64,000 nt of DNA from DATBHW01 sp035307385. Lineage in GTDB: Bacteria; Chloroflexota; Ktedonobacteria; Ktedonobacterales; DATBGS01. Where the stretch lies: positions 186,001 to 250,000 of the forward strand of contig DATGID010000087.1 in NCBI GenBank assembly GCA_035307385.1, read 5' to 3'. Positions within the stretch are counted from its first letter, which is position 1; every line of letters begins with the position of its first letter. The notes below the pieces were generated by a model that was not told the origin of the DNA, did not search any database, and saw only the letters and a program-made list of their open reading frames with translations. Of the stretch, positions 1-8,384 are shown in pieces. The position numbers were made by a program, and so were the translations under genes.

Positions 1-236
1 AGGTTCTCCAGGTTTTCAGTCAATTTCGTCTGCGCTGCCCACCAGGTACAATATCCCCAGGGATAGCGATTGGGATAGGTTTTGGTGTTGGTGGTAAGGG
101 TAAGGTCGGCTTGTATGGACAGATGGCTGCTTGCGTCGGACAGGTGATGTTGTCCACTTGCTTGCGCCGTCTGGGGAATGGCAAACATCGCTACAAGACT
201 GGCTACCGAAAAAGCTACCGGGATAAATCGTCGCAT
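1..236 (-). CDS. Secreted CHAP-domain protein, 5' part only
   Basis: This is the first 78 codons of a gene that runs off the left edge. The start is the ATG at 234-236, with AGGAG about 11 bases upstream. Residues 1-26 form a signal peptide with two N-terminal Arg, a hydrophobic core and an AQA-like cleavage site, so the product is exported. The motif YPWGYCTWWAA near residue 60 matches the start of a CHAP domain, where the Cys is the nucleophile. CHAP proteins are usually peptidoglycan amidases or endopeptidases. A cell-wall hydrolase is likely, but the His and the rest of the domain lie outside the window. Confidence 0.8.
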   Translation of the reverse strand, partial: MRRFIPVAFSVASLVAMFAIPQTAQASGQHHLSDASSHLSIQADLTLTTNTKTYPNRYPWGYCTWWAAQTKLTENLEN

Positions 237-726
237 CTACCTATCTTTCTCCTACTGCTCCCCACCGCCTGCGCGCTCTACCACCGCTTGCGTGGCATCT
301 TCATGAGCGCGGCTCCCGTGCGCGCTCATCGCAGGGCCTTCTGACGCCGTTGGCCGTGAAAATGGCACGGGCGTTTGATGGAAGGCACACAAAGGCCCCT
401 TGTGCCTTCTGTCAAGAAGGGATCATGTGTGTGGGAGTAGCTCGTCCTACATCTCTGGACGGCTATCATCGTGCGAGGTTTTCCTGCTCCGGGCAGGCTC
501 GCGAGGCCGCTCTATGGCGGAACAAACATACGTGACGTTGGGCAGTGATGCGCTCGCCTTCGGAAGCCTTGCAAGGCGTTATGCGCTCGCCCGCATGTTA
601 GTGTACTTCATCCTCTTCGAAAAGGAAAACAGACAGGTACTTTAGTACTGTGCCAGTCATGAAGCAAGCAGTAACGAAATATGTGGCAGTTCTGTGGATT
701 GCCATCAGCGCCCTGAAGAACAATGA
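237..726. other. Noncoding stretch with small hairpins and a repeated 11-mer
   Basis: No convincing gene was found in about 490 bp upstream of the CHAP gene. It holds a hairpin with 9-bp arms at 381-409 (arm GAAGGCACA), a small hairpin CCGTG/CACGG at 354-370, a 12-bp palindrome GCCTTGCAAGGC at 566-577, and two copies of ATGCGCTCGCC at 548-558 and 581-591, 33 bp apart. The open frames here lack ribosome sites and family resemblance. It may be the long leader of the CHAP gene, but no known riboswitch was recognised. Confidence 0.5.
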
Positions 727-735
727 TCAGGGCGC
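708..735 (-). terminator. Hairpin across the stop codon of the membrane-protein gene
   Basis: Perfect 9-bp arms (GCGCCCTGA at 708-716 and its complement at 727-735) enclose a 10-base loop and include the stop codon of the gene ending at 727. No T-run follows on the minus strand, so termination is only a guess. Confidence 0.4.
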
Positions 736-1503
736 AATGCCCATCTTCAGGTTGTGACCCAACCCATGCGCTACCTGGCTGATGCTGAGCGCAAAGAGGA
801 TGAAGGCCGGACCAGCGATGAGCCGATGCAGGACGGCCAGCGTGTCGGCTGAGAGGGTTGTCGTCTCGTAGAGCCACGCCTGGAGAGGATGGGCCAGGCT
901 AAAGAGCAGCAGCCCCAGCATAGCCAGCCACAACGAACGGCCAATGAGGCCCCCAATGCGGGCGCGCATCAGCAAGATAACGCAGACAATGGCAATGAGG
1001 ATCAGGCTGCCATCTAGCCCAAGCAGCGCGATGATTTCGGCTTCTGGACTGAAGCCATAGAGAATGAAGCTGAGCAGCCCTATGATGATCGCCAGGCCGA
1101 CGGCGAGCGGCCACATCTGGAGTTGCACTTTCGGTTGTTGGTAACTGCGAAAGGTAGGGATGGCATCTGCCAGCACGGCCAGGCCGGGAATAAAGAGCAG
1201 CATAGAGGCCAGCACCGCGCCCTGCGTGACCAGTACATCTGACCCACCAGCCAATATCTGAAGTCCGCGTGTCAGCGACTCGAACAGATGGGACGCTGCA
1301 AAGGCCAGGATGCCCCAGGAAATGAATCGGAACGCTCGGCGGAGGTTGCCCCCCAGCAGCAGCGATGAGGTTGACCAGAAAGCCCAGATGGCAACCAGAA
1401 ATCCTGCCAGATCGATCAGGCTCGTGATTTGAAACGCGGTTAATGCGGAAAAAACCAAGTTGGGCGCTTCGGCCAGCGCGGGAATGGTCAACACGTACCT
1501 CAT
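727..1503 (-). CDS. Seven-helix membrane protein of unknown function
   Basis: A 258-residue protein with about seven hydrophobic segments spread over its whole length and short polar loops. No catalytic motif was recognised. The start was placed at the ATG at 1503 because GAGGA lies seven bases upstream (1511-1515); an in-frame start 12 codons earlier has no such site. It stands alone on the minus strand, divergent from the sixA-like gene. Its shape recalls seven-helix membrane sensor domains without an attached output domain, but this is a guess. Confidence 0.7.
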   Translation of the reverse strand: MRYVLTIPALAEAPNLVFSALTAFQITSLIDLAGFLVAIWAFWSTSSLLLGGNLRRAFRFISWGILAFAASHLFESLTRGLQILAGGSDVLVTQGAVLASMLLFIPGLAVLADAIPTFRSYQQPKVQLQMWPLAVGLAIIIGLLSFILYGFSPEAEIIALLGLDGSLILIAIVCVILLMRARIGGLIGRSLWLAMLGLLLFSLAHPLQAWLYETTTLSADTLAVLHRLIAGPAFILFALSISQVAHGLGHNLKMGIAP

Positions 1504-1652
1504 CACTTCGTCCTCATTATGCATTGCTTGTGCACCCAAACAATCAGCAGCCCTCTCAACTGATGAGATGGTAGCATAAAAGCCGTCAACTGTCTATCTG
1601 ATTGATAGCTTGGAGTTAGGAAGAGGGATTATCTCTCGCGCAGGGCTTGAGG

Positions 1653-1682
1653 TTGCTCTGGTCGGTGCCAACACCATAGAAT
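1653..1682 (+). promoter_or_regulatory. Probable sigma70 promoter of the sixA-like gene
   Basis: TTGCTC at 1653-1658, an 18-bp spacer and TAGAAT at 1677-1682. The -10 overlaps an in-frame ATG at 1681, which argues for translation from 1702 instead. Confidence 0.45.
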
Positions 1683-1701
1683 GGGGGTGGAGGGTCGAAC
1701 T

Positions 1702-2181
1702 ATGATGCTTTATCTGATGCAGCACGCGCAAGCGGTGCCCGCTGATGTTGATCCTGAGCGCCCCCTTTCGCCAGAAGGGCTGGCGGCTGTTGAACGTGTG
1801 GCCCTGCGCGCAGCCCAGCTTGATGTACCTGTCGCGCGTATCTATCACAGCGGCAAGCTGCGCGCCCGCCAGACGGCTGAGGTGTTGGGGGCGGCGCTTC
1901 ATCTGGAAAACAACGTAGAAGCGCTGGAGGGGCTTGGCCCGAAAGATCGCGCCGAGCCGCTGGCGCGCTGGCTGCGCGTGGAGATGCAGAAGCATGCGGC
2001 TGGTGGGCTGGTGCTGGTGAGCCATCTGCCGCTGCTTGAGCGGCTGGCGGCGCTGCTGCTGACGGGCGATGAGGAGATGAGCGTCGTCGCCATTCAATAC
2101 GCGGCGCTGCTGGCGCTGGCGCCAAAGGGCGATGGCAAGCATTTCGTGGTGCAGTGGCTTCTGACGCCCGAACTGGCGTAG
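1702..2181 (+). CDS. sixA: SixA-like phosphohistidine phosphatase
   Basis: A 159-residue member of the histidine phosphatase superfamily, which removes phosphate from phospho-His proteins or small substrates through a phospho-His intermediate. The N-terminal catalytic motif reads LYLMQHAQA with His8, so the usual RHG is QHA. The segment SGKLRARQTAE and a second His in SHLPLLERL (about residue 108) follow as in SixA, and the length fits SixA rather than larger phosphoglycerate mutases. GGAGGG at 1689-1694 sits seven bases before the chosen ATG. The gene converges on groL across a strong hairpin. The true substrate is unknown. Confidence 0.8.
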   Translation: MMLYLMQHAQAVPADVDPERPLSPEGLAAVERVALRAAQLDVPVARIYHSGKLRARQTAEVLGAALHLENNVEALEGLGPKDRAEPLARWLRVEMQKHAAGGLVLVSHLPLLERLAALLLTGDEEMSVVAIQYAALLALAPKGDGKHFVVQWLLTPELA

Positions 2182-2195
2182 TAATCGCCACAAAG

Positions 2196-2229
2196 AAACG
2201 GGACGGCGCGCCATTGAGCCGTCCCGTTT
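2196..2229. terminator. Bidirectional terminator between sixA and groL
   Basis: Perfect 12-bp arms (AAACGGGACGGC at 2196-2207 and its complement at 2218-2229) with a 10-base loop. T-rich runs follow on both strands, so it can end both convergent genes. Confidence 0.8.
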
Positions 2230-2257
2230 GTGTCTGTGGAAAAATCGAGGGCCTGGT

Positions 2258-3886
<1,629 letters not shown>

Positions 3887-3895
3887 GGGTCCAAA

Positions 3896-4195
3896 TTACT
3901 CCTTCACCAGAATTGCAAGAACATCGCTCTCGCGCAGGACCAGGTACTCTTCGCCATCCAGCTTGAACTCGGTGCCGCCATACTTGGCGTAGAGCACGCG
4001 GTCGCCTTCTTTCAGTTCCAGAGCAACCCGGTCGCCATTATCGAGCAATTTGCCGCTGCCAACGGCGATAATGACGCCCTCTTGAGGCTTTTCTTTCGCG
4101 GTATCGGGGATGACAATCCCGCTCTTGGTGACTTCTTCTTTCGCGGCAGGCTTGACGACCACGCGGTCGCCAACGGGACGAATCTTGCTAGCCAC
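3896..4195 (-). CDS. groES: Co-chaperonin GroES (Hsp10)
   Basis: A 99-residue co-chaperonin that caps the GroEL ring. The sequence IRPVGDRVVVKP near the start, the mobile loop EEVTKSGIVIPDTAKEKP and the ending ESDVLAILVKE are typical. The start is a GTG at 4193-4195, chosen because AAGGGAG lies eight bases upstream and because the protein then begins at the usual family position; a frame extension upstream has no homology. groL follows after nine bases. A small Cys-rich gene lies 55 bases upstream on the same strand and may share the transcript. Confidence 0.97.
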   Translation of the reverse strand: MASKIRPVGDRVVVKPAAKEEVTKSGIVIPDTAKEKPQEGVIIAVGSGKLLDNGDRVALELKEGDRVLYAKYGGTEFKLDGEEYLVLRESDVLAILVKE

Positions 4196-4250
4196 GTTGC
4201 AAACTCCCTTCTGTACACGTTTCATTCTGTCAGGCACGAGAAGCCGGGGA

Positions 4251-4487
4251 TTACGCTCCGGACAGGATGTTCGGATGCTCTGAGTAATCACACGAACACG
4301 GCCCACCCTGAGCACACCCCAGACAACAGTAGGCCAGACCACCTGAGACGATGGGCGACCAGGCAATTTCAATGTCGCAGTTGGCGCAGCGTGGCAACAC
4401 CTGTGGATGCTGCGTCAAAGAGAGCCTGGCGGGCGTGTCGGGCGCGGGGCGCTCGTGTTCGTCCGGGGCATCATCACCTGCGTTCAT
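4251..4487 (-). CDS. Small Cys-rich, probably zinc-binding protein
   Basis: A 78-residue protein with a polar, Pro/Asp-rich first 33 residues and a compact Cys-rich second half: CANC at 34-37, then LAYCCLGCAQGGPCSCDY containing Cys54, 55, 58, 64 and 66. The pattern of CxxC followed by a YCC-x2-C-x5-CxC cluster resembles small bacterial metal-binding proteins related to metallothionein or zinc-ribbon peptides. The ATG at 4485-4487 has only a weak upstream AGGT; a TTG at 4538 is an alternative. It is transcribed towards groES-groL, which suggests a stress-linked role, but function is inferred only from the Cys pattern. Confidence 0.7.
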   Translation of the reverse strand: MNAGDDAPDEHERPAPDTPARLSLTQHPQVLPRCANCDIEIAWSPIVSGGLAYCCLGCAQGGPCSCDYSEHPNILSGA

Positions 4488-4590
4488 GCTGCTTACCTGA
4501 TATCTCCACTGTGCTCTGCTAGACGGCCCTCCTTGCAAGGATGAGGCCGTCGCGCGCCTCTCGTAAGTCCATAGGGGAGTATCGCATATG

Positions 4591-4656
4591 GGGTATTAGA
4601 TGGGTGTATGAGAAGTGTTAGAGGTCTGTAGGAAAAGTGTTAGAGAAGTGTTAGAG
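4591..4656. repeat. Array of 11-bp direct repeats in a divergent promoter region
   Basis: The 11-mer AAGTGTTAGAG occurs exactly at 4613-4623, 4635-4645 and 4646-4656. The slots at 4591 and 4602 match 7 of 11 positions and the slot at 4624 matches 5, so six units run in strict 11-bp phase (on the other strand the unit reads CTCTAACACTT). Such spacing is typical of sites for OmpR/PhoB-type or SARP-type activators binding head to tail. The array ends 22 bp before the -35 of the kinase promoter on one side. On the minus strand it lies just upstream of a possible -10 (GATACT, 4578-4583) for the Cys-rich-groES-groL group. Confidence 0.65.
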
Positions 4657-4678
4657 GCCATTTTTGTGAACTAGATTA

Positions 4679-4707
4679 TCGACGGCAGCTATTAGCTATG
4701 CTATAGT
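4679..4707 (+). promoter_or_regulatory. Promoter of the Ser/Thr kinase gene
   Basis: TCGACG at 4679-4684, a 17-bp spacer and TATAGT at 4702-4707. The weak -35 next to the repeat array would suit activation by a bound regulator. Confidence 0.6.
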
Positions 4708-4792
4708 ACCCTCAAAGCAGGCGGGGTATCCTCTTGGGCGCAAAGGAGCGAGGCCGCGCTCTTTCAACGCGGCTGCTGTACGGGAGCAGTGT

Positions 4793-6556
4793 ATGGCGGG
4801 ATTGGAAGGACAACTTATCGGCGGCTGCCGAATTATCCAACGGCTCGGTGATGGTGGCATGGGTGAGGTGTATCTGGCCGAGCAGGTCAGCCTGAAACGC
4901 CAGGTGGCGATCAAGCTGGTGCGCCCGGAGGTGGAAGCGACGGCGGGCACGAGCCTGGCCGAGCGTTTTGCGCGCGAGGCCCGGGCCATCGCGGCGATGG
5001 AGCATCCGCATATTTTGCCGGTCTATGATTTTGGGGAGCAAGATGGGCTGGCCTATCTGGTGATGGCCTACGCGCCCAATGGCTCGCTGCAACAGGCGCT
5101 GACGCCAGGGCATCCCGCGTTTCGCTTTGGCCTGCCGCTTTCGCTTGATCTGACGGGCGTCATTCTCGATCAGGCGGCGCAGGCGCTGCAACATGCCCAT
5201 GATCGCGGCGTGCTGCATCGCGATGTGAAACCGGCTAATTTTTTGATAGGCGCGGGGTCGCCTAGCAGCATTCACCTGCTGCTGGCCGATTTTGGGCTTG
5301 CCAAGTTTGCGACTGGGGCGGCCAACAGCGGCGTGTATTCAGGAACGGCGGCTTACAGTTCGCCGGAGCAGATTCAGCAGCAGGCGGTCCCTGCCAGCGA
5401 TCAGTATAGCCTGGCGGCGATGGCCTTTCTGCTGCTGACGGGGCAACTGCCGTTTCAGGGCGGTGTGCTAGAGATGGTGACGCAGCAACTTGCGACGCCA
5501 GCGCCCTCGTTGCGCAGCAGAAATGCGAGTATTCCGGTTGAGGTGGATGAGGTGATCTTACGCGCCCTGGCAAAACGGCCCGAGGACCGTTGGCCGAGCG
5601 TGATCGTGTTTGCGGCGGCGTATCGTGATGCCTGCGCCCGGGCGCGCGGTTCGGCGACCTCGATGCCCACCGCTGCGCCGCTGGCGCAGCCACTGCCGGG
5701 CCAGCCTGGCGCGCCGCAGGTCATTGCGCCGCCTGTGCAGCCGCCCGCAGGACCTCAGTTCAGCCCGCCGCTGGCGGCCACCGCGCCGGTGGCCGCGCCA
5801 CCTGTCCCACCGCCTGGCGGGGCAACGCAGGTGGCATCGCCTGTGCCGGGCGGTTTTCCGGTGGTGTCGCCCGCGCCGCAGCCGATGATGCAGGCGGGCT
5901 GGGCCGGAGATGATTCGTTTGTGGCGGCAGGTCCGACGCCGCTGCCGCCGTTGCCTTCCTACGCGCCGCCTCGACGTTCGCGAACTGGCTGGGCTGTGCT
6001 GGCCGGAGGCGTGGGATTGGTTCTAGCGATTATTTTGATCGTGACGCTGGTGAATGGGCATCTGGGGGGCAACTCCGGGGCACCATCCAACACGCCTGGC
6101 ACAAGTGGGTTGCCGCCGGGCCTGACACAAACGCCTGGCCTGGGGAACACGAGCGTGCCGGTGACGCCTGGCGGGCATATCAAGGGTTTGCAAATTGGCC
6201 TGGGGTTTAACGGCGATGCGAGCAGCCGATGCCAGCCAGTTCAGATTGCCCAGCCAACAACGACCTTTCGGCGAAACCAGCCGATCCGGGCGGTGATTAC
6301 GGCGGCGGGTGATGGTAACCCCAATGCGGAGGCATGGGCTGCCCTGATGGAAAACAGCGCGCATCAGATTGTGGTGCTTTCCCTGCCTGCGTTCATTACG
6401 TGCTCCGGAACGGCGGTCTATCCCACAGAGATTGACATCACTAACAGCGCCATTACCGTCCCTCCGGGGCAGTACAGCATTGGCGTATTTTACAGCGACA
6501 ATTTTATCCCACCCCCACAGCCCGAAGTTGCCATTCCGGTGACGATCACCCCTTGA
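4793..6556 (+). CDS. Membrane Ser/Thr protein kinase (PknB-like)
   Basis: A 587-residue receptor-type kinase. The cytosolic kinase domain (about 8-275) has the glycine loop GDGGMGEV at 19-26, the ATP-binding Lys41 in VAIK, the catalytic loop HRDVKPAN from 142 and DFG at 166-168, so it should be active. A Pro/Ala-rich linker (about 285-395) leads to one transmembrane helix (about 399-422). A roughly 165-residue outer domain follows, beginning with a Gly/Thr/Pro stretch and resembling a small beta-sandwich; it carries no PASTA repeat. GGGAG lies six bases before the start. A paralogous pseudokinase follows 85 bases downstream. The ligand and substrates are unknown. Confidence 0.95.
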   Translation: MAGLEGQLIGGCRIIQRLGDGGMGEVYLAEQVSLKRQVAIKLVRPEVEATAGTSLAERFAREARAIAAMEHPHILPVYDFGEQDGLAYLVMAYAPNGSLQQALTPGHPAFRFGLPLSLDLTGVILDQAAQALQHAHDRGVLHRDVKPANFLIGAGSPSSIHLLLADFGLAKFATGAANSGVYSGTAAYSSPEQIQQQAVPASDQYSLAAMAFLLLTGQLPFQGGVLEMVTQQLATPAPSLRSRNASIPVEVDEVILRALAKRPEDRWPSVIVFAAAYRDACARARGSATSMPTAAPLAQPLPGQPGAPQVIAPPVQPPAGPQFSPPLAATAPVAAPPVPPPGGATQVASPVPGGFPVVSPAPQPMMQAGWAGDDSFVAAGPTPLPPLPSYAPPRRSRTGWAVLAGGVGLVLAIILIVTLVNGHLGGNSGAPSNTPGTSGLPPGLTQTPGLGNTSVPVTPGGHIKGLQIGLGFNGDASSRCQPVQIAQPTTTFRRNQPIRAVITAAGDGNPNAEAWAALMENSAHQIVVLSLPAFITCSGTAVYPTEIDITNSAITVPPGQYSIGVFYSDNFIPPPQPEVAIPVTITP

Positions 6557-6641
6557 TATGCTCCATGCCCTGAAAGCGGGTGTCGCGCACGTCTCATAAG
6601 ATACAGACCACACGAAGAAAAACGATAAAGGAGTTGCGTCG

Positions 6642-8384
6642 ATGGCTCGGTTGGAAGGCCAGACGATTGGAGGCTGGCAGCTTCAAAGTTATCTGGGGGG
6701 CGGCGAGCACGGCGAAGTGTATCTGGTGGAGCAGGCCGCTCAGAAACAGGCGGTGATGCGCGTTATCCAACTGCGTTCGTCTGGCGTACAGGCGGCGGCT
6801 GGCCCCAGCCTGGCAGGCAGATTTTCACAGGAGGCCCAGCGGCTGGTCGAGCTGCGCCATGCCAGCATTTTGCCGCTGTATGAATACGGCCAGCAAAACG
6901 ACCTGGGCTATTTGGTCACGGGCTATGCGCCTGATGGCTCGCTGCAAGATGCCTTTACGCCGGGCCGCCCGTCTTTTCGTTTTGGGCTGCCGCTGACGGC
7001 TCAGGCGGTGGGCGGCATCCTGGAACAGGTGGCGGCTGGCCTGACCTACGCGCATGGGCGCGGCGTCTGGCACGGCAATCTCAAACCGACCAATATGCTG
7101 GTTTCCCCCGATGCTCGGGGCAATCTCTATCTGCTGCTGAGCGATTTCAGCTTGCCGCGTCTCCTGGGTGGCAGCCTGGTGACGGCCAGCACCGTCTTTT
7201 ACGCCGCGCCGGAAGTCTTCTATAACCAGCCATCGGAGGCCAGCGATCAATACAGCCTGGCGATGATTCTCTATCAGTTGTTGACCGGGCGGCTGCCCTT
7301 TGGTGGCGACGTGCAGCAGGTGATGCAGCAGCAGATGCAGGCCGCGCCCGCGCCGCTGCGCAGCCTGAACCCCAATGTGCCGCCGCTGGTCGAAACGGTG
7401 ATGATGCACGCGCTGGCAAAACATCCACTGTCGCGCTGGCCGAGCGTTGCTGCCTTTGCTCTGGCCTATAGAGAAGCGCTCACCGGGCGGTCCAGTGTGT
7501 CGCAGCCTGCTGTGCCAGGCTACGCGCCCACGCCAGCCGCCTGGCCTGCCCAGGCTGCCCCGGCGTATGCGCAGCCAGCCGTGGCTGTTCCCGCGCCTGT
7601 GATTCCACCGCCCCAGGCCGCGCCCGCGCTCCAGCCAATGCCTTCCCCAACCATGTCACAGCAGCCGCCCACGGTGGCAGCAAGTTCCTGGAACGCGCCG
7701 CCCGCAAACGAAGACGGCGGGCAAGACCCGCCGACGAATCCATACGGCTATGGGCCGCGCCCGCTGATCATTGAAGTCCCTGTGCCCCAGAAGACCGCGC
7801 CGCGCCGTTCGCGCAAGCTGATATTTGCGTTTAGCGGGGTGAGCATTGTTGCGGTTGCGCTGGCGATTGTGCTGCTGGTGGTGCTGCTGGGTGGCAAGCC
7901 GGGCGGCGCTGCCGCCAACAATTCCTCACGAACGCCAACTGGTACCTCTACCGGTTCGCCAACGCCGATCTTGACCCCGACGCCGAACGGCCCGCAGATG
8001 ATTCAGACCGATCAATTCGTGACGGCGATTGCCACCACGGCTGATACCGTTGCCGGGGATGGGCAGTGCGATAACACCTTTCCGTTACAGTCCACGCCGC
8101 AGTTTCAGGGTGCCACGTCAGTGAATATCGTCTATACAGCCAATCTGACGCAGAATCAGCTTGCTCTGACCATCAGTGTGAACAAGATGCAAGGAGATCA
8201 AAGCATTGCCCAGTTCAGCCCGGTGCCGCCGTCTCTCTGCGCCGGTCAGCATACGTATGTGACGCCGTTTAATCTGACTGACGATACGCAGAAAGGCTTT
8301 GGCACGTATCGGGTACAAATTACCTGCATTTTATGCAGCACCACGGGCACATCCGACGCGACGATCTTTTTCCAGGTTAGTTGA
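6642..8384 (+). CDS. Membrane pseudokinase, paralogue of the preceding kinase
   Basis: A 580-residue protein with the same layout as its upstream neighbour: kinase fold (about 8-275), Pro/Ala/Gln-rich linker, one transmembrane helix (about 392-416) and a short outer domain. Key catalytic residues are lost. The beta-3 Lys is replaced (Arg40/Val41), HRD reads HGN at 144-146 and DFG reads DFS at 168-170. The glycine loop is altered to GGGEHGEV, while Glu64 and Asn151 remain. It is probably inactive and may act as a scaffold or regulator for the adjacent kinase. AAAGGAG precedes the ATG. Its 3' end overlaps the convergent trehalose-phosphate synthase gene by eight bases. Confidence 0.9.
   Translation: MARLEGQTIGGWQLQSYLGGGEHGEVYLVEQAAQKQAVMRVIQLRSSGVQAAAGPSLAGRFSQEAQRLVELRHASILPLYEYGQQNDLGYLVTGYAPDGSLQDAFTPGRPSFRFGLPLTAQAVGGILEQVAAGLTYAHGRGVWHGNLKPTNMLVSPDARGNLYLLLSDFSLPRLLGGSLVTASTVFYAAPEVFYNQPSEASDQYSLAMILYQLLTGRLPFGGDVQQVMQQQMQAAPAPLRSLNPNVPPLVETVMMHALAKHPLSRWPSVAAFALAYREALTGRSSVSQPAVPGYAPTPAAWPAQAAPAYAQPAVAVPAPVIPPPQAAPALQPMPSPTMSQQPPTVAASSWNAPPANEDGGQDPPTNPYGYGPRPLIIEVPVPQKTAPRRSRKLIFAFSGVSIVAVALAIVLLVVLLGGKPGGAAANNSSRTPTGTSTGSPTPILTPTPNGPQMIQTDQFVTAIATTADTVAGDGQCDNTFPLQSTPQFQGATSVNIVYTANLTQNQLALTISVNKMQGDQSIAQFSPVPPSLCAGQHTYVTPFNLTDDTQKGFGTYRVQITCILCSTTGTSDATIFFQVS

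Larger units (their letters stand above)
4488..4792. other. Divergent intergenic region between the Cys-rich gene and the kinase
   Basis: About 305 bp without a gene. It contains the 11-bp repeat array (4591-4656), the kinase promoter (4679-4707), and in the kinase leader a small hairpin with GCCGCG/CGCGGC arms. Confidence 0.6.

Noticed and set aside
237..420. Possible c-di-AMP or cobalamin riboswitch before the CHAP gene
   Set aside because: Such riboswitches often precede cell-wall hydrolase genes, but the conserved cores could not be found in the minus-strand sequence.
111..645. Three short plus-strand frames left of the membrane-protein gene
   Set aside because: They lack ribosome sites and hydrophobic or domain patterns, and the first overlaps the CHAP gene in antisense.
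1594..1608. Small inverted repeat CTATC-N5-GATAG before the sixA-like gene
   Set aside because: The arms are only 5 bp and can occur by chance.
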